A stretch of DNA of 64,000 nt, taken from contig CAZULK010000001.1 in NCBI GenBank assembly GCA_964621225.1, forward strand, positions 4,742-68,741, read 5' to 3'. The notes under the pieces were generated by a model. The model was not told the origin of the DNA and ran no database searches. It was given only the letters and a program-made list of their open reading frames with translations. This DNA comes from CAYNUJ01 sp964621225. Lineage in GTDB: Bacteria > Bacteroidota > Ignavibacteria > Ignavibacteriales > Melioribacteraceae. This document shows, one piece after another, positions 16,614 to 25,739 of this stretch. Position 1 is the stretch's first letter; the number at the start of each line of letters is the position of its first letter. The position numbers and the translations under genes are program-made.

Positions 16614-17204
16614 ATGCGCCAGTTTACAACCGAAAGAAGATTAAAGAAAATTGAAAATACAATTCGACAGCGTCAGCATTCGTTGCGCGTTGTTATGGAA
16701 AATATTCACGATCCTCACAACGTAAGTGCAATTTTTAGAACATGTGATGCTGTCGGTGTACCCAAGGTTACTTTATTATATACAGTTGAAGAATTCCCCA
16801 AAATAAGCAGAACATCTTCCAGTTCGGCAAACAAATGGGTGGGACATGAAAAGTTCGACGATACTGCTAAATGTTTTGAATCTCTGCGAAAAGAAGGGTT
16901 CAAAATATATGCAACATTATTGGACGAAACTGCTGAAAATATTTATGATTTAGATTTAACGGAAAAAGTTGCAATCGTTGTTGGTAACGAGCACAGAGGT
17001 GTTTCTGAAGAAGCTGCAAAATTAGCGGATAAATTGGTTTATATTCCAATGAGAGGAATGATTCAGAGTTTGAATGTTTCCGTTGCAACCGCGGTTACTC
17101 TTTACGAAGCTCAACGTCAACGTGCGAATAAAGGGATGTATGAAAAGAGTGAATTGAAAGAAGACGAAATCCAGCAGATGATTGACGAGTGGTGCGAGAA
17201 ATGA
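16614..17204 (+). CDS. trmH: SpoU-class tRNA (Gm18) 2'-O-methyltransferase, TrmH-like
   Basis: This 196-aa SPOUT methyltransferase carries all three motifs: motif 1 ENIHDPHNVSAIFRTCDAVG, motif 2 VAIVVGNEHRGVSEEA and motif 3 IPMRGMIQSLNVSVATAV. The short N-terminal helix and C-terminal helix match TrmH, which methylates G18 in the D-loop of tRNAs, rather than the longer rRNA-directed RlmB. The ATG of the next gene, aroA, overlaps its stop (ATGA). Confidence 0.9.
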   Translation: MRQFTTERRLKKIENTIRQRQHSLRVVMENIHDPHNVSAIFRTCDAVGVPKVTLLYTVEEFPKISRTSSSSANKWVGHEKFDDTAKCFESLRKEGFKIYATLLDETAENIYDLDLTEKVAIVVGNEHRGVSEEAAKLADKLVYIPMRGMIQSLNVSVATAVTLYEAQRQRANKGMYEKSELKEDEIQQMIDEWCEK

Positions 17205-18484
17205 CAACCGCTGTTCCTTATATAAAAAATATAAATGGTGAATTAACCTTACCTGGCGATAAATCGATTTCCCACAGAGCCGTTATGTTTGCGGCTATGG
17301 CAAAAGGTAAATCAATAATTAAAAATCATCTCGATTCTGCCGATGTGAATTCCACTATCAATATAATGAAAAACTTGGGCGCAGTAATTGAGTTTATTGA
17401 TCAAAATACTTTGGAAGTAACCGGGGTTGGATTTAAAAATTTTAACCCCTCTTCAACAACTCTGGATGCAGGAAATTCAGGTACAACTGCAAGATTGATG
17501 AGTGGTATCTTGAGCGCTCAAAATTTCACTTCTTCAATTTACGGCGACGAATCCCTATCCAAACGGCCAATGGACAGAATAATAAATCCATTGAAATTGA
17601 TGGGTGCGCAAATTGAATCTGATAGAGGGAAATTACCCTTAACAATTTATCCCTCCAATTTACATCCGGTTGATTATGAACTTCCGGTTGCCAGCGCCCA
17701 GGTCAAAAGTGCCGTGCTGTTGGCAGGATTGCATTTGGATGAAACCACACATGTCATTGAGCCTGTTCAATGCAGAAATCATACGGAAGTTATGCTCGGT
17801 TTACCTGTTGAAATTAAGGATGGAGTCCGTATTATATCATCAAATAATTCTTATTATCCTGTTCCTCAATCTTACGAAGTCCCTTCGGATATTTCCACCG
17901 CTGCTTTTTTTATTGTTGCTGCGTTGATAAAACCGGGTTCGGAATTGTTATTAAAAAATATCGGACTGAATGAAACTCGAACCGGAATTATCGGAATTCT
18001 TAAGGAAATGGGCGGAAAAATAGAAGTAGTTAATGAAAAAATTATTGCCGGTGAGAAAATTGGTGATCTACTTGTTTCTTCGAGTGATCTTCAAAATGTT
18101 GAAATTCCGGCAGAGATTATTCCCAATATAATTGATGAGATACCAATACTTGCCATAGCAGGTTTGTTTGCCGAAGGGGATTTCGAGATTAGAAATGCTA
18201 GTGAACTAAGAGCTAAAGAGAGTGATAGAATTAATTCATTGGTTCATAATTTCAGAAAAATGGATTTGGATGTAGCGGAGTTTGATGACGGATTTATCCT
18301 GAGCGGTCTACCGGATCTTAATAAAGAATATTCATTCGACAGTTTCGGAGATCACAGGATTGCAATGGCATTTTCGGTTCTTGCTTCACAGCTGAAGGAA
18401 GGGGGAAAGATTGCGGACCCGGAATGCGTAAGTATTTCCAATCCAAAATTTTTCGATCAATTAAAACAGATCTCGAATTTATAA
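17201..18484 (+). CDS. aroA: 3-phosphoshikimate 1-carboxyvinyltransferase (EPSP synthase)
   Basis: This is the sixth step of the shikimate pathway to aromatic amino acids. Signatures are LPGDKSISHRAVMF near the start, LDAGNSGTTARLMSG, GDESLSKRPM, SAQVKSAVLLAGL and RAKESDRI near the end. I place the start at ATG 17201, which overlaps the trmH stop as ATGA; a GTG 12 bp earlier is less likely. The length is normal (427 aa). The last 6 bp overlap the 3' end of convergent bshC. Confidence 0.97.
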   Translation: MTTAVPYIKNINGELTLPGDKSISHRAVMFAAMAKGKSIIKNHLDSADVNSTINIMKNLGAVIEFIDQNTLEVTGVGFKNFNPSSTTLDAGNSGTTARLMSGILSAQNFTSSIYGDESLSKRPMDRIINPLKLMGAQIESDRGKLPLTIYPSNLHPVDYELPVASAQVKSAVLLAGLHLDETTHVIEPVQCRNHTEVMLGLPVEIKDGVRIISSNNSYYPVPQSYEVPSDISTAAFFIVAALIKPGSELLLKNIGLNETRTGIIGILKEMGGKIEVVNEKIIAGEKIGDLLVSSSDLQNVEIPAEIIPNIIDEIPILAIAGLFAEGDFEIRNASELRAKESDRINSLVHNFRKMDLDVAEFDDGFILSGLPDLNKEYSFDSFGDHRIAMAFSVLASQLKEGGKIADPECVSISNPKFFDQLKQISNL

Positions 18485-20104
18485 TTCGATTATTTGATGG
18501 GTGAATCTATTTACCTTTAACTCCGAAAAAAGAAATTTCACAAAATCCAATCCGTATTTATTCAAATAATAGAGAATGTTTATTTCTCTTTCCTGTAGAT
18601 TGTTATTCGGGAAAACAAGACTTTTAGCTTTGTTCAGTTGATTTAATGTAATTTGATACTTATTCTGCTGAGCTTTCTCAACCTTTTCTTTTAATATTTC
18701 CAGGTTTTGAAATAATCTCTGTTTGTTTTTCTCTACGGAATCTATCAAAGTTTTATCAATCTGTGCAATGTTATTTTTCATCTCTTCGAAAATTGAATTA
18801 AAATTCTTATTTGCCTCATCGAATAATTGTTCGGCCTGATTTCCGTCAAGCCTGCTGATTATCTTCGATATCAGCATATCCGGATCGATAAAAATTTCTC
18901 TTAATTCAATCCCTATTTTGTCAATTAATCTTGCCGCATTTTTCTCCAATATAGTTGCAGAGGCTCTTGGATAAACAACCGGATCTCTCATTTCAAAAAA
19001 TTCATACAATGGTTTTAATTGCGCGTAATAGGCTATCTCTCCCGGTCCTCCCACATAAAGTAAATTCGGTAAGATGAAATCTTGGCAAACGGGTCTGAGT
19101 AAAACATTCGGACTGAATTCTTCCGGAGAATTATTTATCAGTTCAAGCAACTCTTCTTTTGTGAATTTTTTTCTTTTCCCTTTTAATCCGAACAATTCAT
19201 CTTTCGGCTCGATTAAGTGTCTGCCTCCTTCATAATTCATAAAAAGATTAACCGGTTTCACTTTAACCTGAGCATGATAAACTTCCTCCAGTTCGGCGCT
19301 CAATTCTATAAGATCATCCACATGTTCAGAGTAATTCGAAATTTCTTTTTCGAATATTGGTTGCATCAACTTTTTCACTCCGGGGTCTTGCGGGTCTAAT
19401 ATAATGAGCCCAAATTCATCGAAGAAGAAGTGCATTAGTTTTTTAAATGCAGAAGCAAGTGTTTCTTTAGAATTATAGAATTTATTTATTATTCCTTTTA
19501 GTTCCTCTTTATATTCAGTATCATTTAAAGTTTCAAATAGGCGATCCAATGTTTGATTAATGCTGGGTTTTAATTTCAATTGTCCTACGGAACCTCTGTT
19601 TGCATCAACTTCTTTGCCGTCGTCGTATTCAATTTTTCTTAATTTACCTTCTTTGTCCAATAAGTTTACGAATTGTATCTCTGCAAAATCATGATCATCT
19701 CCGGCGAGCCAAAATACCGGGACGAAATTAAATTGAGTATATTTTTGTTTAAGGTAATCTGCTAACTTTATTGCTGTAATGGCTTTGTAAATTGTGTACA
19801 AAGGACCGGTAAAAATTCCAACCTGCTGACCAGTAGTAATAGTAATTGTATTATTTTGTTTTATAAGAGAAAGATTTTTTTGAGTGAGTGCGGAAACTTG
19901 AAGCCCTTCATACTGAGCTTTTAGAATATCAAATAATTCTTCCCGATTCCCATTGTATTCGGCTAATGTTTTATTACAATTATACTCTATGCTATCAATT
20001 TTGTTAACATCGAATGAAAAATATTTTTCAACGTTTTCGAATTCGTATAAAAAATCTAAATAAATATTTGATTGACCCGGAAGATCAGAGAATTTCAATT
20101 CCAT
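18479..20104 (-). CDS. bshC: bacillithiol biosynthesis cysteine-adding enzyme BshC
   Basis: BshC adds cysteine to glucosaminyl-malate in the last step of bacillithiol synthesis. The 541-aa protein has the family's HUP-type core with TTGQQVGIFTGPLYTIYKA, PVFWLAGDDHDFAEI and LRPVCQDFILPNLLYVGGPGE, followed by a long coiled-coil C-terminal half. A GGAGC ribosome site and a TAAATTTG element (minus strand, 20125-20132) lie just upstream. It implies the cell uses bacillithiol, which is relevant to the YpdA-like flavoprotein fused at 50402. Confidence 0.93.
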   Translation of the reverse strand: MELKFSDLPGQSNIYLDFLYEFENVEKYFSFDVNKIDSIEYNCNKTLAEYNGNREELFDILKAQYEGLQVSALTQKNLSLIKQNNTITITTGQQVGIFTGPLYTIYKAITAIKLADYLKQKYTQFNFVPVFWLAGDDHDFAEIQFVNLLDKEGKLRKIEYDDGKEVDANRGSVGQLKLKPSINQTLDRLFETLNDTEYKEELKGIINKFYNSKETLASAFKKLMHFFFDEFGLIILDPQDPGVKKLMQPIFEKEISNYSEHVDDLIELSAELEEVYHAQVKVKPVNLFMNYEGGRHLIEPKDELFGLKGKRKKFTKEELLELINNSPEEFSPNVLLRPVCQDFILPNLLYVGGPGEIAYYAQLKPLYEFFEMRDPVVYPRASATILEKNAARLIDKIGIELREIFIDPDMLISKIISRLDGNQAEQLFDEANKNFNSIFEEMKNNIAQIDKTLIDSVEKNKQRLFQNLEILKEKVEKAQQNKYQITLNQLNKAKSLVFPNNNLQEREINILYYLNKYGLDFVKFLFSELKVNRFTHQIIEL

Positions 20105-20199
20105 TTTAGCTCCAATTTTAATTGCAAATTTAAAATAAATAAAAGCTAATTGGTATTTTTTGTTTGGAATATTTAATTACCAACCGGTTTTTAGCTAAA

Positions 20200-20226
20200 T
20201 TAGAGCGATAAAGAAAATCGTTCTAA
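20200..20226. repeat. inverted repeat upstream of the envelope glycan locus
   Basis: TTAGAGCGAT (20200-20209) and ATCGTTCTAA (20217-20226) are inverted copies with one mismatch (a possible G-T pair in RNA), separated by 7 A-rich bases. It lies 46 bp before the first gene of the glycan locus and could be an operator or a leader hairpin. There is no T tract, so it is not a terminator. The rest of 20105-20271 is AT-rich with no gene. Confidence 0.45.
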
Positions 20227-20271
20227 TTATTACTATTTTTACAACAAAAGAGACGAAAAATTAGGATAATA

Positions 20272-21138
20272 ATGAAAATTAAATTGCTGCTTTTTTTTCT
20301 GATTGTTCCATTGTTCATCAATGCCCAAAATAAAAAATTAGAATTCGAATTTTTACCTGAGGGACTCCATTTCATTCCTTTGAAAGCTAATTTTAGGGAA
20401 GCCCGAATCGGAGTAATGGCTTATACCAATAATTTAAATCTTAAAGTTGATCTGGGCAATAGCATTGATCTTCTTAAATTTACATTTCCCTCAAAGAAAA
20501 TGGTTCTGACTTTTGGAATGGAGTTTATGGCTTATGCCTTGGCCACCGACTATAATGGACTTCATTTGCAAATTGACGCAATAGATGGTTTTTTTGGGGG
20601 GAGTGCTACTTTTTCCCATGAACAAAATAATGGTAAAAACTTTGTGCGGTTGAGAATCATTCACAATTCAGCCCATTTGGTTGACGGGCATTACGATTTG
20701 TCAAAAGATAAATGGATAGACGGTATAAAACCAATACCGTTTACCAGAGACTTTGGGGAGTTACTTTTTGCGAAGGAAATTGATTGGAATGTATATAGAT
20801 TAAGAGTATATGCCGGACCAACTTATTCAACTCTAGTGCGTCCCCAAGTAATAAAAAAATGGTCTGGCAGCTTTGGGTTTGAATTTGCAAATTCAGAATG
20901 GTTGGGAAGTTTGTGGGACCACCCGGTTAATTCTTTTATAGCATTGCATTCATTCATAATGGGAACGCCAAAATATAGTCTTACTACAAACTATATGCTA
21001 GGCGTTAAATTTGGTGAATGGAATGGAAAGGGAGTTATTTTTTACATTTCCCATTACATTGGAAATAATATTTTCAGTGAGTATTATTATAACCGTATAT
21101 CCAAAACGGGTATCGGATTTTTTGTTGATTTTAATTAA
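20272..21138 (+). CDS. exported DUF1207-like protein (copy 1)
   Basis: This is a 288-aa secreted protein with a signal peptide (KIKLLLFFLIVPLFINAQ). The mature start FHFIPLKANFREARIG resembles the F-x-PL-x-A-x-x-REP-R-G opening of DUF1207 proteins, and the body is beta-rich with aromatic alternation, as expected for an outer-membrane barrel. A shared core with the second copy at 24915 includes IDAIDGFFG, HNSAHLVDGHYD and a REF/RDF-x-EL segment. The function of the family is unknown. It heads a run of glycan synthesis and export genes, which suggests an outer-membrane role in that pathway. Paralogy to the second copy is clear; the DUF number is from memory. Confidence 0.7.
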   Translation: MKIKLLLFFLIVPLFINAQNKKLEFEFLPEGLHFIPLKANFREARIGVMAYTNNLNLKVDLGNSIDLLKFTFPSKKMVLTFGMEFMAYALATDYNGLHLQIDAIDGFFGGSATFSHEQNNGKNFVRLRIIHNSAHLVDGHYDLSKDKWIDGIKPIPFTRDFGELLFAKEIDWNVYRLRVYAGPTYSTLVRPQVIKKWSGSFGFEFANSEWLGSLWDHPVNSFIALHSFIMGTPKYSLTTNYMLGVKFGEWNGKGVIFYISHYIGNNIFSEYYYNRISKTGIGFFVDFN

Positions 21139-21144
21139 GAGAGT

Positions 21145-22107
21145 TTGGAAGAGAATAAGAAAAAATATTTCTCCTTTGGCGCTAAGCTATTTATAACAGT
21201 AGGAATTCTATACTATGTATTCAATTACGTTGATATTAAATACGCTTGGGACACGTTTAAAGCGGCTGACATAGTTTATTTTTCCGCTTCGATTTTACTA
21301 CTGCCCGTACTCCTCTTATTTCAATATTTGAAATGGAGATTGATTTGCAATAAGTTCTTAAATGTGAATTCGAATGAAAAAATTATTTCTTCATTATTCC
21401 AAGGATATTCGGCGGGAATATTCACACCATTCAGAATTGGGGAGTTCATAGCAAGAAAGTTTCCATTCAAAAATTCTTCATTAAAAGATGTTACAGTTGC
21501 AACTTTTATTGATAAATTTTCCACCATGTTCGCAATTTTATTCGTTGGTGTTATTTCATTGATTTTATTGTTATCAATTTTTGATTTGAAGATAGGAGAT
21601 TTTCGTCAAATAGCATTGATAACTTTAATGATATTACTACTAATATTAGTGCTGATTTTATCTCAATTATTAAAAGCAAACAATGTTGAAGAAAAGAGAA
21701 ATCCTCTTTCGAAATTATTGATGCAATTGCCTCTGTTAATTTGGCTTCAGAATAAATTGGAATTAAAATCTAAAAATACAAGTGAAGTATTTAAAAATTC
21801 GCTCATTTATGCTTTCCCGGTTGCGCTGGTAATTCCAATGCAATATGCATTGCTATACCATTCATTCGATAATTTATCTCTACCGGTGGGATTCTTAATT
21901 GCCAATGCAATTTTATTTATTAAGTTTTTTGTCCCGCCGGTTACCATCGGTGAAATCGGGGTTAGGGAAATTATTTCGGTTTTTGTGTTTACACAATTGG
22001 AATTGAAACCGGAAATTGCCGTAAATGCTGCAATCATTGTTTTCCTTGTTAATCTTGTTATTCCTTCGTTAATTGGGATCTATTTTACTATAAGGCAAAA
22101 ATTATGA
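21145..22107 (+). CDS. integral membrane flippase-like protein (UPF0104 / LPG synthase transmembrane family)
   Basis: This 320-aa protein has about eight hydrophobic helices. The pattern GYSAGIFTPFRIGEFIARKF (helix 3 loop) and PPVTIGEIGVREIISVFVF near the C-terminus is characteristic of the lysylphosphatidylglycerol-synthase TM / AglD family, often found beside glycosyltransferases and proposed to flip or couple lipid-linked substrates. It starts at TTG 21145, 7 bp after the DUF1207-like gene, and overlaps the following GT2 by 4 bp (ATGA). Confidence 0.82.
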   Translation: MEENKKKYFSFGAKLFITVGILYYVFNYVDIKYAWDTFKAADIVYFSASILLLPVLLLFQYLKWRLICNKFLNVNSNEKIISSLFQGYSAGIFTPFRIGEFIARKFPFKNSSLKDVTVATFIDKFSTMFAILFVGVISLILLLSIFDLKIGDFRQIALITLMILLLILVLILSQLLKANNVEEKRNPLSKLLMQLPLLIWLQNKLELKSKNTSEVFKNSLIYAFPVALVIPMQYALLYHSFDNLSLPVGFLIANAILFIKFFVPPVTIGEIGVREIISVFVFTQLELKPEIAVNAAIIVFLVNLVIPSLIGIYFTIRQKL

Positions 22108-23207
22108 TACTTATAATTATCATAATTATATCGGGACTATTTTACGCCTCTTTTTTGCTTTCCGTGTATAACGGATTGAAAAAATTAAAGGAAAGATCAA
22201 ATAATGAAATTATTAAATCCGTTTCGCTTATCATTCCATTCAGGGATGAAAGAGAAAATCTTCCCGGTTTAATTGATTCATTAAACGGGTTGGAATATCC
22301 GGAAGAGAACCTTTCAATTATTTTTATTGATGACGGTTCCCAAGATGAAAGTGTCGAAATAGTGAAGGGAGCTAAATTAAAATTCAAATCTAAATTATTA
22401 CATTCAGAGAATGGCGGTAAAAAAGGTGCAATTCAAAAAGCGGTTAACGAAACCGATAGTGAAATAATAATGATAACCGATGCGGATTGTGTGCATCATC
22501 CTAAATGGGTAATGTCTATAGTTAAGTACTTTGATGAATCCACCGGTTTTATTGCCGGACCTGTCATATTCTCGGGCAAAGGATTTTTTAATGAACTTCA
22601 AAAATTAGAGTTTGCTGGGATTGTAATTGCTTCTGCGGGACTGATTGGCAACGGAACACCTTTTACTTGTTCTGCCGCTAATATCGCTTTCAGAAAAGAA
22701 GCTTTTCTCGAGGTTTCCGGGTATTGGGGGAACGAACAAATCCCTTCAGGTGACGATGAATTCTTAATGCAGAAAATTGCATACGAATCTAAATGGGATG
22801 TGAATTATGCAATTGGCGAAGAGGTGATTGTATCGACAAAACCTAATGAAAGTTTAAAACAATTTTTTAATCAAAGATCGAGATGGGCGAGCAAGGGATT
22901 GGATTACAAAATAGGTCGAATTAAATATTCGCTCATTATGGTTGCGTTATTTTTCATTTCGATTATTGCAGCTTTTATTTTGAGCCTCAATAATATTGCA
23001 TATTTATTCGTTGCAATTCTGGCAATTATTTGGAAAATTATTTGGGAATTGAAAGTGATGCTGCTGGGGAAGAAGAAAATAATTCATTCGCTTTCTCTGA
23101 AATATTTTTTGGTTGCCGAAATTTTTCATATTCCATATATCGTCTTTAGTGCATTGGCCGGTACTTTTGTTGGTTATACTTGGAAAGGAAGGAGAGTATC
23201 GAAATGA
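22104..23207 (+). CDS. membrane glycosyltransferase, family 2 (processive-type)
   Basis: This 367-aa enzyme has one N-terminal transmembrane helix, then a GT-A domain: SLIIPFRDERENL, IDDGSQDESVEIV, DADCVHHPKW with the metal-binding DxD-like motif, DDEF and QRSRW. The QxxRW motif is shared with processive enzymes such as cellulose and chitin/hyaluronan synthases. Two or three C-terminal helices follow. It therefore probably builds or extends a polymer at the inner membrane. It is coupled to the flippase-like gene and overlaps the deacetylase by 4 bp. Confidence 0.88.
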   Translation: MILIIIIIISGLFYASFLLSVYNGLKKLKERSNNEIIKSVSLIIPFRDERENLPGLIDSLNGLEYPEENLSIIFIDDGSQDESVEIVKGAKLKFKSKLLHSENGGKKGAIQKAVNETDSEIIMITDADCVHHPKWVMSIVKYFDESTGFIAGPVIFSGKGFFNELQKLEFAGIVIASAGLIGNGTPFTCSAANIAFRKEAFLEVSGYWGNEQIPSGDDEFLMQKIAYESKWDVNYAIGEEVIVSTKPNESLKQFFNQRSRWASKGLDYKIGRIKYSLIMVALFFISIIAAFILSLNNIAYLFVAILAIIWKIIWELKVMLLGKKKIIHSLSLKYFLVAEIFHIPYIVFSALAGTFVGYTWKGRRVSK

Positions 23208-23836
23208 AGTGGCTCTATTCTCCGCCGGCTGCAATTCGCAGGATATATAAAAATTTTTATTGGGAAAGTAAGGTTGATAAAATATTATTAACATTCGACG
23301 ACGGACCGATTCCTGAAACTACTGAATCGATTTTGAAAATTTTGTCCGATTTGAAGATTCGAGCATTATTTTTCTGTGTGGGAGAAAATATAGAAAAATA
23401 TCCTTCTTTAGCTAAAGAGATAGTAGCGGAGGGGCATAAAATTGGGAATCATACTTATAATCATGCCGACCTGCTTTTTGCAAGAAAAGAATATCTGAGG
23501 GAACAGGTAAACAAATTCGAAACGATATCAAAAGAAGTATTTGGAACCGGCTCAACCTATTTTCGTCCTCCCAAAGGGAGGATACCAACGTTGAATAGAT
23601 TTTATAACTCTTTCGATCATAAGTTTATTATGTGGGATCTGTTAACAAGGGATTATAAAAATGATCTTAATATTGTTAAATTTGCTGTTCAAAATTATTT
23701 GAAAAAGAATTCAATTGTTGTGTTGCACGATAGTGTGAAAAGTAAAAATATAATTATTGACTCAATCAAAATTGTAGCAGAATACTCAGAAAAATCGGGA
23801 TTTATCTTCGGGGAACCTTCAGAATGTTTGAAATAA
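23204..23836 (+). CDS. polysaccharide deacetylase (NodB homology)
   Basis: This CE4-type deacetylase of 210 aa carries motif 1 TFDDGP, motif 2 HTYNH (metal-binding histidines), motif 3 FRPPKGR and the late motif VVLHDS. The start is ATG 23204 with GGAG at 23191-23194; it overlaps the GT2 stop as ATGA. No signal peptide is evident, but the first residues are hydrophobic/basic. The substrate is probably an N-acetylated sugar polymer made by the flanking GT2 enzymes, analogous to partially deacetylated exopolysaccharides. The specificity is inferred from context. Confidence 0.9.
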   Translation: MKWLYSPPAAIRRIYKNFYWESKVDKILLTFDDGPIPETTESILKILSDLKIRALFFCVGENIEKYPSLAKEIVAEGHKIGNHTYNHADLLFARKEYLREQVNKFETISKEVFGTGSTYFRPPKGRIPTLNRFYNSFDHKFIMWDLLTRDYKNDLNIVKFAVQNYLKKNSIVVLHDSVKSKNIIIDSIKIVAEYSEKSGFIFGEPSECLK

Positions 23837-24915
23837 TTTTTTTAATTGCGATAACACTTTATTTCATCCAAGTATTCGTGTTTTCCGTTTTCATAAGGAA
23901 AAAATTCCCCAAACTCAAAGATGAAGAGTTACCCACTGCTACAATTATTGTTGCGGCAAGGAATGAAGAAGAAAATATTTTGCGCTGTATCCAATCTCTG
24001 GATAAATGCGAATACCCCGATGGAAAACTGGAGATTGTAATTGTTGATGATAATTCAACCGATAATACATTTAATATTGTCGAAGAGTATATAAGGGGGA
24101 AGGAAAAATTTAAATTAATAAAAACTGAAAAACAATTCGATAATATTAAAGGTAAGGCAAATGCAATTGCTAATGGCATCGAGAATTCTTCAGGGGAAAT
24201 TATTTTAACTACCGATGCGGATTGTATCGTCCATCCCAAATGGGCGAAAACACTTGCATCATACTATACTGAAGATGTCGGTATGGTTTGCGGTTATACT
24301 AACCAGACCACAGATAGTTTATTCTCCACAATTCAATCAATAGATTTTCTTTATTTGATGTCCGTTGCTGCCGGCACGATGAATCTTAAAAAACCGACGA
24401 GTTGCATCGGAAATAATATGTCCTACAGAAGGAAAGTTTATGAAGAGGTTGGGGGATATCAAGCTTTACCTTTCAGTGTTACAGAAGATTTTCAGTTGTT
24501 AATGGCAGTAAATAAATTAGGGAAATATCAAATTATCTATCCAATGGATAAAAATGCATTGGTTACCTCCAATGCATGCAAAGATGTGAAGTCTCTCTAT
24601 TGGCAGAAGAAAAGATGGGGAGTAGGAGGTTGGGAGGCACCTCCGTTTGCATTCATGGTAATGGGAACAGGGTGGTTCACACATGCGTGTATTGTTCTAT
24701 CTCCGTTTTTCTTTTCTCTGAATGTTTTTTATTTCATCTTTGTGAAATTGCTCTTGGATTATTTCCTTTTGAAACATATTCATAATGTTTACGGTCTTAA
24801 GTTTAAGTTTTATGAATTTATTTTGTTCGAGTTTTATTTCGTAATTTATGTATTCCTGCTACTTATAGTTGTAATTTTCAGTAAAAGAGTTGTTTGGAAA
24901 GGAAGAGAATATTGA
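23824..24915 (+). CDS. membrane glycosyltransferase, family 2 (second copy)
   Basis: This 363-aa GT2 has the same architecture as the one at 22104: an N-terminal helix, ATIIVAARNEEENI, VDDNSTDNTFNIV, TDADCIVHPKW, TEDF and QKKRW, then C-terminal membrane helices. The two are clear paralogues but diverged, which suggests different acceptor or donor sugars. Its start lies inside the deacetylase gene (13-bp overlap) and its stop overlaps the second DUF1207-like gene by 1 bp, so the locus reads as a single transcription unit. Confidence 0.88.
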   Translation: MFEIIFLIAITLYFIQVFVFSVFIRKKFPKLKDEELPTATIIVAARNEEENILRCIQSLDKCEYPDGKLEIVIVDDNSTDNTFNIVEEYIRGKEKFKLIKTEKQFDNIKGKANAIANGIENSSGEIILTTDADCIVHPKWAKTLASYYTEDVGMVCGYTNQTTDSLFSTIQSIDFLYLMSVAAGTMNLKKPTSCIGNNMSYRRKVYEEVGGYQALPFSVTEDFQLLMAVNKLGKYQIIYPMDKNALVTSNACKDVKSLYWQKKRWGVGGWEAPPFAFMVMGTGWFTHACIVLSPFFFSLNVFYFIFVKLLLDYFLLKHIHNVYGLKFKFYEFILFEFYFVIYVFLLLIVVIFSKRVVWKGREY

Positions 24916-25739
24916 TGAAAAAATTTTTAATAATAGTGCTGTTTTTTGTTTCAGTGAATATATTCGGACAATTCGGTAAGTGGTTCCCCGATAATTTAAC
25001 GTTCAGACCATTCGAGGCATATTTTTTAGAACCTAGAATGGGCTTTATGTTCGAACAAAATAAAAATGATATTCGATTGAATATAGGCAGTTCAATGGAT
25101 ATCTACAGAAGAGAAATTGATAATAAACAATGGTTCTCTTTCGGTGCGGATATGTTTACATATACTTTGCTCCGGGGAGAAAAGGATTTCCATTTCCCGG
25201 TTGATGCCGTTGATTATTTATTCGGATTCAATTCATCGTATGTCAATGCTAACAAAGGGAAGGAATACGGAGCCAGGCTCAGATTTTCTCATATCAGTGC
25301 TCACTTTGTCGATGGGCATTACGACGGAACAACGGCGTCGTGGAAAAATGGGAGAAACCCTCAAGTATATTCGAGGGAATTCTTTGAACTTTTGGCATAC
25401 TACAAATTTCTCGATATACGTTTTTACGGAGGTGCTACTTACATCATTCACATAGATCCTCTTACAATCGGCAAGGATATATATCATTTCGGATTTGAAT
25501 ATTTTTCCGGTCCGTTATTCGATTTTAAATTATATCCATTCATTGCTTACGATCTAAGAATATTCAAAATCGACCAATACGATACAAACAATACTATTGT
25601 ACTCGGTGTAAAAATAGGGGAGAAGAATTCTAAAGGATTTAGAATTTATTACGAATATTATAAAGGGAAAAATATTCACGGTGAGTATTTCGACCTGAAT
25701 GAAGAGTATTCTGCTTTCGGATTTAATTTGGAATTCTGA
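24915..25739 (+). CDS. exported DUF1207-like protein (copy 2)
   Basis: This is a secreted beta-rich protein of 274 aa with a signal peptide (KKFLIIVLFFVSVNIFGQ). It is a paralogue of the protein at 20272: FRPFEAYFLEPRMGF, DAVDYLFGFN, HISAHFVDGHYDG and REFFELLAYY all align. The start ATG 24915 overlaps the previous stop (TGATG) and has GGAAGAG upstream. The two paralogues bracket the glycan genes, suggesting paired outer-membrane components. No catalytic motif is visible. Confidence 0.72.
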   Translation: MKKFLIIVLFFVSVNIFGQFGKWFPDNLTFRPFEAYFLEPRMGFMFEQNKNDIRLNIGSSMDIYRREIDNKQWFSFGADMFTYTLLRGEKDFHFPVDAVDYLFGFNSSYVNANKGKEYGARLRFSHISAHFVDGHYDGTTASWKNGRNPQVYSREFFELLAYYKFLDIRFYGGATYIIHIDPLTIGKDIYHFGFEYFSGPLFDFKLYPFIAYDLRIFKIDQYDTNNTIVLGVKIGEKNSKGFRIYYEYYKGKNIHGEYFDLNEEYSAFGFNLEF